From JBHGBM01 sp041946965 (GTDB lineage Bacteria > Acidobacteriota > Terriglobia > Bryobacterales > Bryobacteraceae), in contig JBHGBM010000055.1 of assembly GCA_041946965.1 (NCBI GenBank), positions 1 to 47,792 of the forward strand: DNA of 47,792 nucleotides, read 5' to 3'. Both the position numbers and the translations under genes were made by a program. Shown in pieces: positions 32,972 to 41,900 of this stretch (position 1 is its first letter; every line of letters starts with the position of its first letter). The notes under the pieces were generated by a model that made no database searches, was not told where the DNA came from, and saw only the letters and a list, made by a program, of their open reading frames with translations.

Positions 32972-34873
32972 CTACTGCCACGCATGCGCGCGGCTGACGG
33001 ACGCATCCGAGTTGGGTCCGTGGCAGGTCGCGCAGGCTTCGCCCTGGGAGGATGTATTGGTCGCCGCATGGGCGCGGGCGGCCTGGCTGGCGTGGCAGCC
33101 GGTGCAGGCCGCGGTGGCGGGCCCCAGCGGCCCCACCGGGCTGGCGGGATACTGCGTGGGCAGCAGGCCCTGGCGGAGCGGCAATTGCTCGGAGCCGTTC
33201 ACGTGGCAGGCCGCGCAGTTTTGCAGCTTGCCCGGGTAGCCGACTTCGCCGAAGGAGGTGTTGCCCACCACGTACGGCACCGCGCGCTCCCGGCCGGAGT
33301 GGATGCCGTGGATCATTGAAGCGAACGAAACCGTCTGCTGGCCCGCGACCAGGTTCGGGTTGTGGCACACCACGCAGTGGTCCACTTCGTTGCGGTTGCC
33401 GCCGTGGGCCGAAAGGAATCCGTGGCAGGCGTTGCACTTGGCCGTGCTCACCACCTGGCGGCGCGCCTGAAGCGGCCCGCTCACTGCAAAAGGAAAAATC
33501 TTGTTCTGGCCCGCGTCGCGGACGGAGACTTCCTTGCGGGTACCCTCCATCACTTTGGCGTCGCGGCGCCCTTCAATGCTGACGGTCCACGATCCGGCGG
33601 CGTCGGCGGGCAGCGCGCGGCTGAAGGTCCAGAAGTGGCGGCCATCGCCCGGCCCGTCTGCCGTGCGCGCATCCTCGCGCAGGTAGGAGGGGAAGTCCGT
33701 GTTCGGCCCCGCAAGATACAGGTTAAGGGAACTTAGCGCGGACGCCCTGACCGGCCGCCCGGCCTTGTCCTTGATGCTGAAGGCAACCGTGGGGGCCTTG
33801 CCCGGAACGGCGTTCTCCACAGACAAGATCTCGAACTTCACACCCGGCAGGCTGGGGGCCTGGGTCGGGATGACGTGCGATCCGATGATGGAGCCGTCGA
33901 ACTCGTGCTCGCCCTGCGGTATGTGGCAGTTCGCGCACTGGTTGTCCGAGAACTGCGGCAGGTCCACGTGCCCGGCGCCGGTATCGAAGTTGACATCGTC
34001 GTGGCACGCGCCGCACGCCTGGCGGTTCGGCTTAAACACGTTGCCGGCCTGCGCGGCTTTCGACTCGTGGCACACTGAGCAACGTCGCGCGTCGGCCGGG
34101 AACGCCACTGCGGAGTAATCCGCGGGCGACCGTCCGATGATTTGATAAGGCTTGCCGGCTCTTACGCTCGGCAGGCTGCTGCCCATGTGGATCTTGTGGG
34201 TCATCACCGGCATATCCACGGTGTTGCCCGTATCCGGATCCATGGTCTGCGGCGTGTGGCACAGGACGCAGACCTCGATGGAGCGCCGCGAGCCGCCGTG
34301 GAAAGCCATCTGGTGGTGGCACGCGTTGCAGGATTCATTGCGGATCACATCGCGCACCGTGGTCACCTTCGCGCCGTTGGGCACGAAGTGGAAAACGTCG
34401 TCATCGTACTGCGTGCCCTCGTCGAACTCCGTCAGGTTGCGGGAGCCGTACGCGCCGATGGTGTGGGTCGCGGAGCGGTCCGCGTTCTGCGGCGCCCGCG
34501 TGGCGAAGGTGTAAGTGTACTCGCCCTCGGCGGTCTTGGCCCAGACGCCGCCCGAATCCGCGCTCGCCTGGATCGCGCTCACGCCCGTGATGGTGCTGCG
34601 TTGCGAGCGCGTGGTGTAGGCCACATATTGGGTTTGGCCGTTGGGAATGTAAGCCGCAATGAAGCTCACCGACACGGCGCCGGGGGTGTAGACGCCGTCG
34701 CGGTCCAGTGGTGCGCCTTTGGGATCGGTCAGTTTCACTTTCGCGCGTATGGTCCCGTCGGAGGCGATTTCCGCGCTGGTGATCTTGATGATCAGACCCG
34801 GGCGGACGAAATTCGCGGGGGCCGCGCTTAACAGCGCGCCCATCATAAGCATCGACCCTGCTATCCTGTGCAT
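32972..34873 (-). CDS. Decaheme c-type cytochrome, OmcA/MtrC family
   Basis: From ATG 34873 (GGGAG about eight bases upstream) the protein has 633 residues and an export signal (about 1-20). It has exactly ten CxxCH heme sites in two groups. CNACH, CVLCH, CSVCH, CGACH and CANCH lie at about residues 181-316; CNACH, CVVCH, CAACH, CTGCH and CATCH lie at about 480-618. A beta-rich domain precedes each group. This beta, five-heme, beta, five-heme order is the plan of MtrC/OmcA, outer-surface cytochromes that pass electrons to metals or other acceptors. Unlike these, no lipobox cysteine is seen after the signal. No MtrA or MtrB gene is adjacent, so the export route and electron partner are unknown. 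Confidence 0.92.
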   Translation of the reverse strand: MHRIAGSMLMMGALLSAAPANFVRPGLIIKITSAEIASDGTIRAKVKLTDPKGAPLDRDGVYTPGAVSVSFIAAYIPNGQTQYVAYTTRSQRSTITGVSAIQASADSGGVWAKTAEGEYTYTFATRAPQNADRSATHTIGAYGSRNLTEFDEGTQYDDDVFHFVPNGAKVTTVRDVIRNESCNACHHQMAFHGGSRRSIEVCVLCHTPQTMDPDTGNTVDMPVMTHKIHMGSSLPSVRAGKPYQIIGRSPADYSAVAFPADARRCSVCHESKAAQAGNVFKPNRQACGACHDDVNFDTGAGHVDLPQFSDNQCANCHIPQGEHEFDGSIIGSHVIPTQAPSLPGVKFEILSVENAVPGKAPTVAFSIKDKAGRPVRASALSSLNLYLAGPNTDFPSYLREDARTADGPGDGRHFWTFSRALPADAAGSWTVSIEGRRDAKVMEGTRKEVSVRDAGQNKIFPFAVSGPLQARRQVVSTAKCNACHGFLSAHGGNRNEVDHCVVCHNPNLVAGQQTVSFASMIHGIHSGRERAVPYVVGNTSFGEVGYPGKLQNCAACHVNGSEQLPLRQGLLPTQYPASPVGPLGPATAACTGCHASQAARAHAATNTSSQGEACATCHGPNSDASVSRAHAWQ

Positions 34874-34919
34874 CTTGGAGCTCCCGATTAGAAGGTCTGA
34901 ATATATCACAAGTTGTTGG

Positions 34920-34925
34920 TAAAAT
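34920..34925 (+). promoter_or_regulatory. -10 box TAAAAT before the APC permease
   Basis: TAAAAT lies nine bases before ATG 34935 with no Shine-Dalgarno, within the 61-base region shared with the divergent cytochrome gene. A short or missing leader is likely. Confidence 0.4.
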
Positions 34926-34934
34926 CTGCAAACT

Positions 34935-36245
34935 ATGAGCAGGGAAATGGTTCGAGGCTTCGGGCTGGTCCAGGCCACCGCCCTCAACATGACCAACATG
35001 GTGGGGATCGGGCCATTCATCACTATCCCGCTCGTGATTGCGGCCATGGGAGGTCCGCAGTGCATGCTGGGATGGGTGGCGGGGGCGCTGGTGGCCCTGT
35101 GCGACGGCCTCGTCTGGGCCGAACTGGCCGCCGCCATGCCCGCGGCCGGGGGCACGTACTTCTACCTGCTTGAGGCCTTCCGGGGCACGCGGGCGGGCGC
35201 CCTGCTTCCGTTCCTGTTCATCTGGCAGTTCGTTTTCAGCGGACCATTGGAAATCGCCTCGGGATACATAGGGTTCGCGCAATACCTGGGCTACTACTGG
35301 CAGGGAATGACGCCGTGGCAGACCCGCGCCGTGGCGGCCGGAGTCGGGTTGCTGGCGGTGGCGCTGCTCTATCGCCGGATCACCGCCATCGCCAGGCTGA
35401 CCGTGGTGCTGTGGGTGGGGATGCTGGTGACGGTGGTCTGGGTGATCGGCAGCGGCCTGGCGAATTTCAACCCGGCGCTGGCGTTCGACCTCCCGGCCGG
35501 GGCCTTCACCTTCACGCGGGGCTTCGTGATGGGGCTGGGAAGCGCCATGCTGGTGGCCATGTACGATTTCCTCGGGTACTTCGACATCTGCTTCGTGGGC
35601 GGGGAGGTGCGCAACCCGTCGCGCGTCATCCCGCGGGCCATTCTGCTTTCGGTGATCGCGGTGGCGGCCATTTATGCGCTGATGAACCTGTGCATCATGG
35701 CGGTGGTTCCGTGGCGGGAGGCGATGCAGTCGAAGTACGTGGTGGCGCAGTTCATGGAAGCGATCTATGGCCCGTGGGCGGGGCGGGCGCTCACGGCGCT
35801 GATCTTGTGGTCGGCGTTCGCTTCGGTATTCGCGTTGCTCTTAGGCTACAGCCGCATCCCTTACGCGGCCGCGGCCGAGGGGCACTTTCTAAAACCCTTT
35901 GCCAGGCTGCACCCCGCCGGATTCCCCCACGTGTCGCTGGTGACCATCGGCGGCCTGGCCATCGCCGCCAGCATGCTGGAACTGGAATGGGTGCTCTCCG
36001 CGCTGATGACGGCGCGAATTCTGGCGCAGTTCGTGGGGCAGATCGGGGCGCTGCATTGGATCCGGACGCGGCGTCCGGACCTGCGCCGGCCGTTCCGCAT
36101 GTGGCTGTACCCGGCGCCCGCCCTGGTCGCGTTGGGGGGTTGGCTGTACATCTTCGCCACGGCGGCGCCGGTGTTCATCATTTCGGGCCTGCTGGTGCTG
36201 GGGACGGGGGTGGCGGCCTTTGTCTTCTGGCGGCGTCAGGCGTAG
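34935..36245 (+). CDS. APC-superfamily amino acid permease
   Basis: The 436-residue inner-membrane protein begins MSREMVRGFGLVQATALNMT, followed by NMVGIGPFITIPL. The helix-1 GxG break is typical of amino acid/polyamine/organocation transporters. It continues with about twelve helices, including AELAAAMPAAGGTYFYL (helix 2/3 signature) and YDFLGYFDICFVGGEVRNPS followed by RVIPRAI (helix 6 to 7). Substrate cannot be read from the sequence, but amino acids or amines are usual. It is divergent from the cytochrome, and its last ten bases overlap the end of the small zinc-ribbon gene on the other strand. Confidence 0.9.
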   Translation: MSREMVRGFGLVQATALNMTNMVGIGPFITIPLVIAAMGGPQCMLGWVAGALVALCDGLVWAELAAAMPAAGGTYFYLLEAFRGTRAGALLPFLFIWQFVFSGPLEIASGYIGFAQYLGYYWQGMTPWQTRAVAAGVGLLAVALLYRRITAIARLTVVLWVGMLVTVVWVIGSGLANFNPALAFDLPAGAFTFTRGFVMGLGSAMLVAMYDFLGYFDICFVGGEVRNPSRVIPRAILLSVIAVAAIYALMNLCIMAVVPWREAMQSKYVVAQFMEAIYGPWAGRALTALILWSAFASVFALLLGYSRIPYAAAAEGHFLKPFARLHPAGFPHVSLVTIGGLAIAASMLELEWVLSALMTARILAQFVGQIGALHWIRTRRPDLRRPFRMWLYPAPALVALGGWLYIFATAAPVFIISGLLVLGTGVAAFVFWRRQA

Positions 36246-36463
36246 TAGCGGAAGCGCTTGCCGCACACGCGGCACTCGTAGGGCAGCCCGCCGCGGCGGG
36301 CGCGGAAATGATCCAACTTGGTGAGCAGCGCGCCCGGCACGCAGTCGATGGCCCAGCAGGCCGGGCAGCGCAGCGGCTTTTTTGGAAACGACTCCCCCGG
36401 ACTCAGGCGCGCCAGGCGCAGGGCGGCCCAGAACGGTCCCGTGCGGGAGAGATCGAACTCCAT
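36236..36463 (-). CDS. Small zinc-ribbon protein
   Basis: The 75-residue protein has two cysteine pairs, CPAC (residues 33-36) and CRVC (65-68), spaced like a zinc ribbon, and ends KRFRYYA. It starts at ATG 36463 with a perfect TATAAT nine bases upstream and no ribosome site. Its stop lies inside the convergent permease gene. No family is recognised. It could bind nucleic acid or a protein, but nothing in the sequence shows which. The paired cysteines and the promoter argue that the gene is real. Confidence 0.6.
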   Translation of the reverse strand: MEFDLSRTGPFWAALRLARLSPGESFPKKPLRCPACWAIDCVPGALLTKLDHFRARRGGLPYECRVCGKRFRYYA

Positions 36464-36472
36464 GAACCCGCG

Positions 36473-36478
36473 ATTATA
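36473..36478 (-). promoter_or_regulatory. TATAAT nine bases before the zinc-ribbon ATG
   Basis: A consensus -10 hexamer on the minus strand ends nine bases before ATG 36463. It lies just past the stop codon of the ABC permease, suggesting separate, nearly leaderless transcription. Confidence 0.45.
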
Positions 36479-36479
36479 G

Positions 36480-38858
36480 CTACTCGAAGCGCAGGGCTTC
36501 GACCGGGTCCACCGAAGCGGCGCGCCGGGCGGGGATGTAGCCGGCCAGCGCGGCCACCGCGGCCAGCATCAGGGGCGCCGCTGTAAACACCACCGGATCG
36601 AGCGGCGCGACGCCGTACCAATGCGCGGCCAGCACGCGCGCTGCGGCGCCCGCCAGCGGCAGCCCGATAACCAGCCCTCCGCAGGCCAGCCACAGCCCGG
36701 TGCGGACGACCATGGCGAGCACCTCGCCCTGGCGCGCGCCGAGCGCCATGCGCAGCCCGAGCTCGTGGGTGCGCCGCGCCACCGAGTAAGCGATGACGCC
36801 GTACAGTCCAATGCCCGCCAGCAGCAGCGCAGTGCCGGCGAAGCCGCCGAGCAGCGCTGCAATCAGCCGCGAGGGCGCCAGCGCCTTGCCCACGGCCTGC
36901 TCCATGGACTGCACGCGGGTAATGATCACCTCCGGCTCCATGCGGCGCAGCTCCGCGCGCACCGCCGCCAGCACGGGTTCGGGCGTAGCGGTGCGGAGGG
37001 CGAGAGACATGCCGGGCGAGGGCGACTGATCGGCGGGGATGTAGCTGGCGGGCCGCGCTCCGGCCGCCAGGTCGCCGTACCGCACCCCGGCGACCACCCC
37101 CACGATGACGCGGAAGCCGCCGTTCATCATGCGGATGCGCCGGCCCACAGGGTTCTCGCCGGGCCAGTGCTGGCGGGCGAGCGTGTCATTGACAATTACG
37201 GTTTCCGCGCCGCCCGCGCGGTCTTCGGAGGTGAAATCGCGTCCCCGCAGCACCCGCATCCCCATGGCGCGGAAATAGCCGGGGGTGGCGGTGCAGTACT
37301 GCGTGGACATTTCGTTCCACTGCCGGGGCGCGGGGCGGCCCTCGATGTAGAACGGCCCGCCGGAGTAGCCGCCGGCCAGCGGCAGGGAATCCGTGGCGCC
37401 GGCGGCCTCGATGCCGGGCAGCGCGGAGATGCGCTCCAGCAGCTCGCGGAAGAATCCGGCCGATTGCAGCCGGCTGTACTGCCGCGGCAGCCTCACGTGC
37501 ATGGTGGTCAGGCCCGTGGCGCGGAATCCCAGGTCGGCGCGCACCAGGGCCAGGAAGCTGCGGAGCGCGAGTCCGGCGGTGATGAGCAGCACGGCGGCGA
37601 TGGCCGTTTCGCCCACCATGACCCAGCGCAGGAAACGCTGGTGGCCGCGGCTGATGCCCGCGGCGCCCGAGGCCCTCAGGTCGCGCGCGGGATCGGCGCG
37701 GGCGGCGCGCACGGCCGGCGCAATCCCGAACAGCAACGCCGTAATCACCGAGAGCAGCAACGTGAAGGCGAGCACCCGGCCGTCCACGGCGATCTTCATG
37801 GGCAGCTCGTACTGCGCGGGGATGGACCCGGCCAGCAGATCCACCAGCCACAACGCGAACAGCGCGCCCAAGCCCCCGCCGCCGAGTGATATCACCACGC
37901 TTTCCGAGAGCACCTGGCGTAGAATGCGCCCGCGGCTGGCGCCCAGCGCGCAACGCACGGCGATCTCCCGCGAGCGCCCCGAAGCGCGCGCCAGCATGAG
38001 GCTGACCACGTTGGCGCAGCCGATTAGCAGCACCAGCGCCACCACAGCGCCGAGCGTCGCCAGCGGGGCGCCCACCTGGCCGGTGAGTTCGGCGCTGAAG
38101 GAGCGCACCCGGATGCCGTAGCCGTGGTTTTCCGGGTACTCTTCCAGGCGCCTGGCGAGCGCGTCCATCTGCGCCTGCGCGGCCTTCACGCCAGCCCCGG
38201 CTTTGAGGCGCGCGATGACGGTGTACTGGTGCTGCATGCGGCCGAAGCGCGCCTCCTTCGGGTAGCCGAAGGGGATCCAGAAATCGGCGCGCGCCGGAGA
38301 GGCCCACCAGAAGCCGGCGGGCATCACACCCACCACGGTGTAGCTGTCGCCCACGATGGGTAAGGCTCTCCCGATGGCATCGGGGCTGCCGCCGAACGCG
38401 CGCAGCCACAGGCCATGGCTGATGACGGCCACTTTCGACTGGCCGGGGAGGTCTTCTTCGGGCAGGAAGGCGCGGCCGAGCGCCGGCGCCACTCCCAGCA
38501 CGGTGAAAAACGACGGCGTCACCTGGGTTCCGAGAATGCGCTCGAGATCCTCCTGGCCTTCGGTCCGCAACAGGGCCGAGGCGTATTGTGTCAGCGCCAT
38601 GCCTTCGAACACGGTGTTATGGCGCAGCACGTCGCGGTAGTTGTCCAGTCCGAAGCCGGTTTCACCCCGGGGATAGGTGTTGGCGAGGGTGACCAGCGCC
38701 GCCGGGTCCCGGAACGGCATGGGCCGGAGCAGGATGGCGTTGACCACGGTGAAGACCGCGGTGTTGGCGCCAATGCTGATGGCCAGGGTGAGCAGCGCGA
38801 CGGCGGTGAATCCCGGCCGCGCCGCCAGGGTGCGCAGGGCGTAGCGGAAATCGCGCAT
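36480..38858 (-). CDS. ABC transporter permease, ADOP (MacB/FtsX-like) family
   Basis: The 792-residue protein starts MRDFRYALRTLAARPGFTAV at ATG 38858, with GGAAG seven bases upstream. It has the duplicated plan of acidobacterial orphan permeases. A first TM helix (about 15-38) is followed by a large periplasmic MacB-type domain (NTVFEGMALTQYASALLR, LGRAFLPEEDLPGQ). Next come three helices with an FtsX domain (about 260-400), a second periplasmic domain, and a final FtsX block ending YIPARRAASVDPVEALRFE. Such permeases work with a MacB-type ATPase in export or in moving lipids or peptides. No ATPase gene is adjacent, as is usual for this family. The N-terminal PadR-like extension of some members is absent. 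Confidence 0.9.
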   Translation of the reverse strand: MRDFRYALRTLAARPGFTAVALLTLAISIGANTAVFTVVNAILLRPMPFRDPAALVTLANTYPRGETGFGLDNYRDVLRHNTVFEGMALTQYASALLRTEGQEDLERILGTQVTPSFFTVLGVAPALGRAFLPEEDLPGQSKVAVISHGLWLRAFGGSPDAIGRALPIVGDSYTVVGVMPAGFWWASPARADFWIPFGYPKEARFGRMQHQYTVIARLKAGAGVKAAQAQMDALARRLEEYPENHGYGIRVRSFSAELTGQVGAPLATLGAVVALVLLIGCANVVSLMLARASGRSREIAVRCALGASRGRILRQVLSESVVISLGGGGLGALFALWLVDLLAGSIPAQYELPMKIAVDGRVLAFTLLLSVITALLFGIAPAVRAARADPARDLRASGAAGISRGHQRFLRWVMVGETAIAAVLLITAGLALRSFLALVRADLGFRATGLTTMHVRLPRQYSRLQSAGFFRELLERISALPGIEAAGATDSLPLAGGYSGGPFYIEGRPAPRQWNEMSTQYCTATPGYFRAMGMRVLRGRDFTSEDRAGGAETVIVNDTLARQHWPGENPVGRRIRMMNGGFRVIVGVVAGVRYGDLAAGARPASYIPADQSPSPGMSLALRTATPEPVLAAVRAELRRMEPEVIITRVQSMEQAVGKALAPSRLIAALLGGFAGTALLLAGIGLYGVIAYSVARRTHELGLRMALGARQGEVLAMVVRTGLWLACGGLVIGLPLAGAAARVLAAHWYGVAPLDPVVFTAAPLMLAAVAALAGYIPARRAASVDPVEALRFE

Positions 38859-38964
38859 TCGAGCACTTCCAAGCACGCCGCGGGCCGCGGAGCGGCGCTG
38901 TAATGACGCATTTTACCGCGGCCGGGTGTTCGTTCCTGGGACGCGGCCGTGCCATCCTGGGATT

Positions 38965-41900
38965 ATGTTCGACCCGGTGGTGGAGCGCTGGTTCCGCAAC
39001 CGGTTCGGCTCGCCGACCGAACCGCAGGCGCTCGGCTGGCCGGAAATCCGCGCCGGCCGAGACGTTCTGATCTCCGCGCCCACCGGTTCCGGCAAGACCC
39101 TGGCCGCCTTCCTCATCGCCATCGACGGCCTGGTGCGGAAGGCGCATGCCGGCGCGCTGCGGGATGAGATCGAGGTGGTTTACGTCTCCCCGCTGAAGGC
39201 GCTTTCCAACGACATTCACAAGAACCTGGAGACGCCGCTCGCCGAACTGGCCCTGACCGGCACCTTGCGCGCGGCCGTGCGCACCGGCGACACCCCGGCC
39301 TGGAAGCGTCAGGAGATGGGACGCCGCCCGCCGCACATCCTGGTGACCACTCCGGAGTCGCTGTTCATCCTGCTGACCTCGCCCAAAGCGCGGCTGGCGT
39401 TGCGCACGGTGCGCGCCGTGATCGTGGATGAGATCCACGCGGTGGCGGACGACAAGCGCGGCTCGCATTTGGCGCTGACGCTGGCGCGGCTGGACGCGCT
39501 GGCGCTGGCGCGCCCGCAGCGCGTGGGGCTCTCGGCGACCGTGAAGCCGGTGGAACAAGTGGCGGAGTTTCTGGCGCCCGGCGCGCGCATCGTCAACGTG
39601 GGCCACCGGCGCGACATGGACCTCGCCATCGAAGTGCCGAAGGACGAACTGGGGCCGATCGCCACCAATGAGCTGTGGGCCGGGATCTACAGCCGCATCG
39701 CGGAGCTGATCGCGGCGCATCGCACCACGCTGGTGTTCGTGAACACGCGGCGGCTGGCGGAGCGGGTGGCGCACAACCTGACGGAGCGGCTGGGCGAGGG
39801 CCGCGTGCTGCCGCACCATGGAAGCCTCTCGCGCAAGCTGCGGCTGGATGCGGAGGCCAGGCTCAAGGCGGGCGAGTTGCGCGCGGTGGTGGCCACGGCG
39901 TCGCTCGAACTCGGCATCGACATCGGCACGGTGGACCTGGTGTGCCAGGTAGGCTCGCCGCGCTCGATCGCGGCGGCGCTGCAACGCATCGGGCGTTCCG
40001 GACACTGGCGCGGGGCGACCCCCAAGGGGCGGCTGTTCGCCATCACGCGCGACGACCTGGTGGAGTGTGCCGCGCTGGTGCGGGCGCTGCGCGGAGGCGA
40101 GTTGGACCGCCTGGAGATTCCGCAGGCGCCGCTGGATATCCTGGCGCAGCAGATTGTGGCCGCGTGCGGAGTGGAGGACTGGGCCGAAGACAGCCTTTTC
40201 AGCCTGGTGCGGCAGGCCTACCCGTACCGCGCGCTGCCGCGGGCCGAGTTCGACGCCATCGTCGAGATGCTGGCCGAGGGCATTGTGGGCAGCCGCGGGC
40301 GCAGCGGCGCGTACCTGCACCGGGACCGCGTGAACGGGCGCGTGCGCGGGCGGCGCGGCGCGCGGCTGGCGGCCATCACCTCCGGAGGGGCCATCCCGGA
40401 CACCTCGAACTACACCGTGGTGGCCGAGCCGGAGGGCGCCGTGGTGGGGATGGTGGACGAGGAGTTCGCCATGGAGAGCGTGGCGGGTGATGTGTTCCTG
40501 CTGGGGACGCATTCCTGGCGCATACGCAGAGTGGAGGCCGGCCGCGTGCGGGTGGAGGACGCGCACGGCTCGCTGCCCGGGCTGCCGTTCTGGCACGGCG
40601 AGGCGCCGGGGCGCACGCTCGAGCTTTCGCGCGAGGTCGCCTGGCTGCGCTCGAACATCGAGGCGGTGCGGGAGTGCGGCGTGGACCGCCTGGGCGGCGA
40701 CGAAGCCATCGCCTACGTGGAGGCGGGCCGCAAGGCGCTGGGCGCGACGCCGTCGCTCGATACGGTGGTGGCGGAGCGCTTCTTCGACGAGGCGGGCGGC
40801 ATGCAGCTCGTGATCCACGCGCCCTTCGGCGGGCGCATCAACCGCGCCTGGGGGCTGGCGCTGCGGCGGCATTTCGCCGGCGAGGTGCAGGCGGCCGCGA
40901 CGGACAACGGCGTGCTCGTCTCGCTGACGGAACGGCACGCGTTTCCGCTCGAAGCGGTGTTCGAGTTCGTGCGCGAGGAAGAGGTGGAAAGCGATCTGGC
41001 GCAGATGGTGCTGGAGTCGCCCATGTTCGCCGCGCGCTGGCGCTGGAACGTGACGCGCGCGCTGGCGGTGCTGCGGCAGCGGGGAGGGAAGCGCGTGCCC
41101 GCGCCCATACAGCGGATGCGCTCGGAGGACCTGCTGGCGGCGGCGCCGCCGGATCATCCGCTGTGGCGGCAGACGATCTTCGATTGCCTGCACGAGGCCA
41201 TGGATGTGGATGGGCTCAGGGCCGTGCTGCGCGCCATCGCCAGGGGCGAGATCCGGACGGTGGCGGTGGATATGCCGCAGGCCTCGCCGTTCTCGCACGA
41301 GATCGTCAACTCGAGCGCGGCGACCTTTCTGGATAACGCGCCCTTGCAGGAGCGCCGCGCCCGCGCCGTGCAGTTGCGCAGCGCGTTGCGCGAGGATTTC
41401 GCCGGCGGGGAGGGCGTGCTGGACGCGGCGGCGATCGAGCAGGTCTCGCGCGAGGCCTGGCCGCTGGTGCGCGATGCCGATGAGTTGCACGACGCGCTGC
41501 TGACGCTCGTCCGGCTGCGTCCGGCGGCGGGTTGGGAGCCGTACTTCGCGGAGCTTGCGGCGGCGGGCCGTGCGCGGCTTGTGGATGGCTTCTGGACAGC
41601 GGTGGAGCGCCAGGGAGCGAGCGGCGCGGACGCCGTGCGCGGCTGGATGGAATCGAGCGGTCCGGTGACGGCGGAGGATCTGAGCGGCAAGCTGGGCATG
41701 GAGCGCGCGGAAGTGGAGCGGGCATTGGAGGCGCTCGAAGCCGAGGGGCTGGTGCTGCGCGGCAACTTCAGCGGGCGGGGCGGCGAGTGGTGCGGCCGGC
41801 GGCTGCTGGCGCGCATCCACCGGCTCACCATCGGGAAGCTGCGGCGCGAGATCGAGCCCGTCACCACGGCGGAGTACGAGACGTTTCTGGAGCGCTGGCA

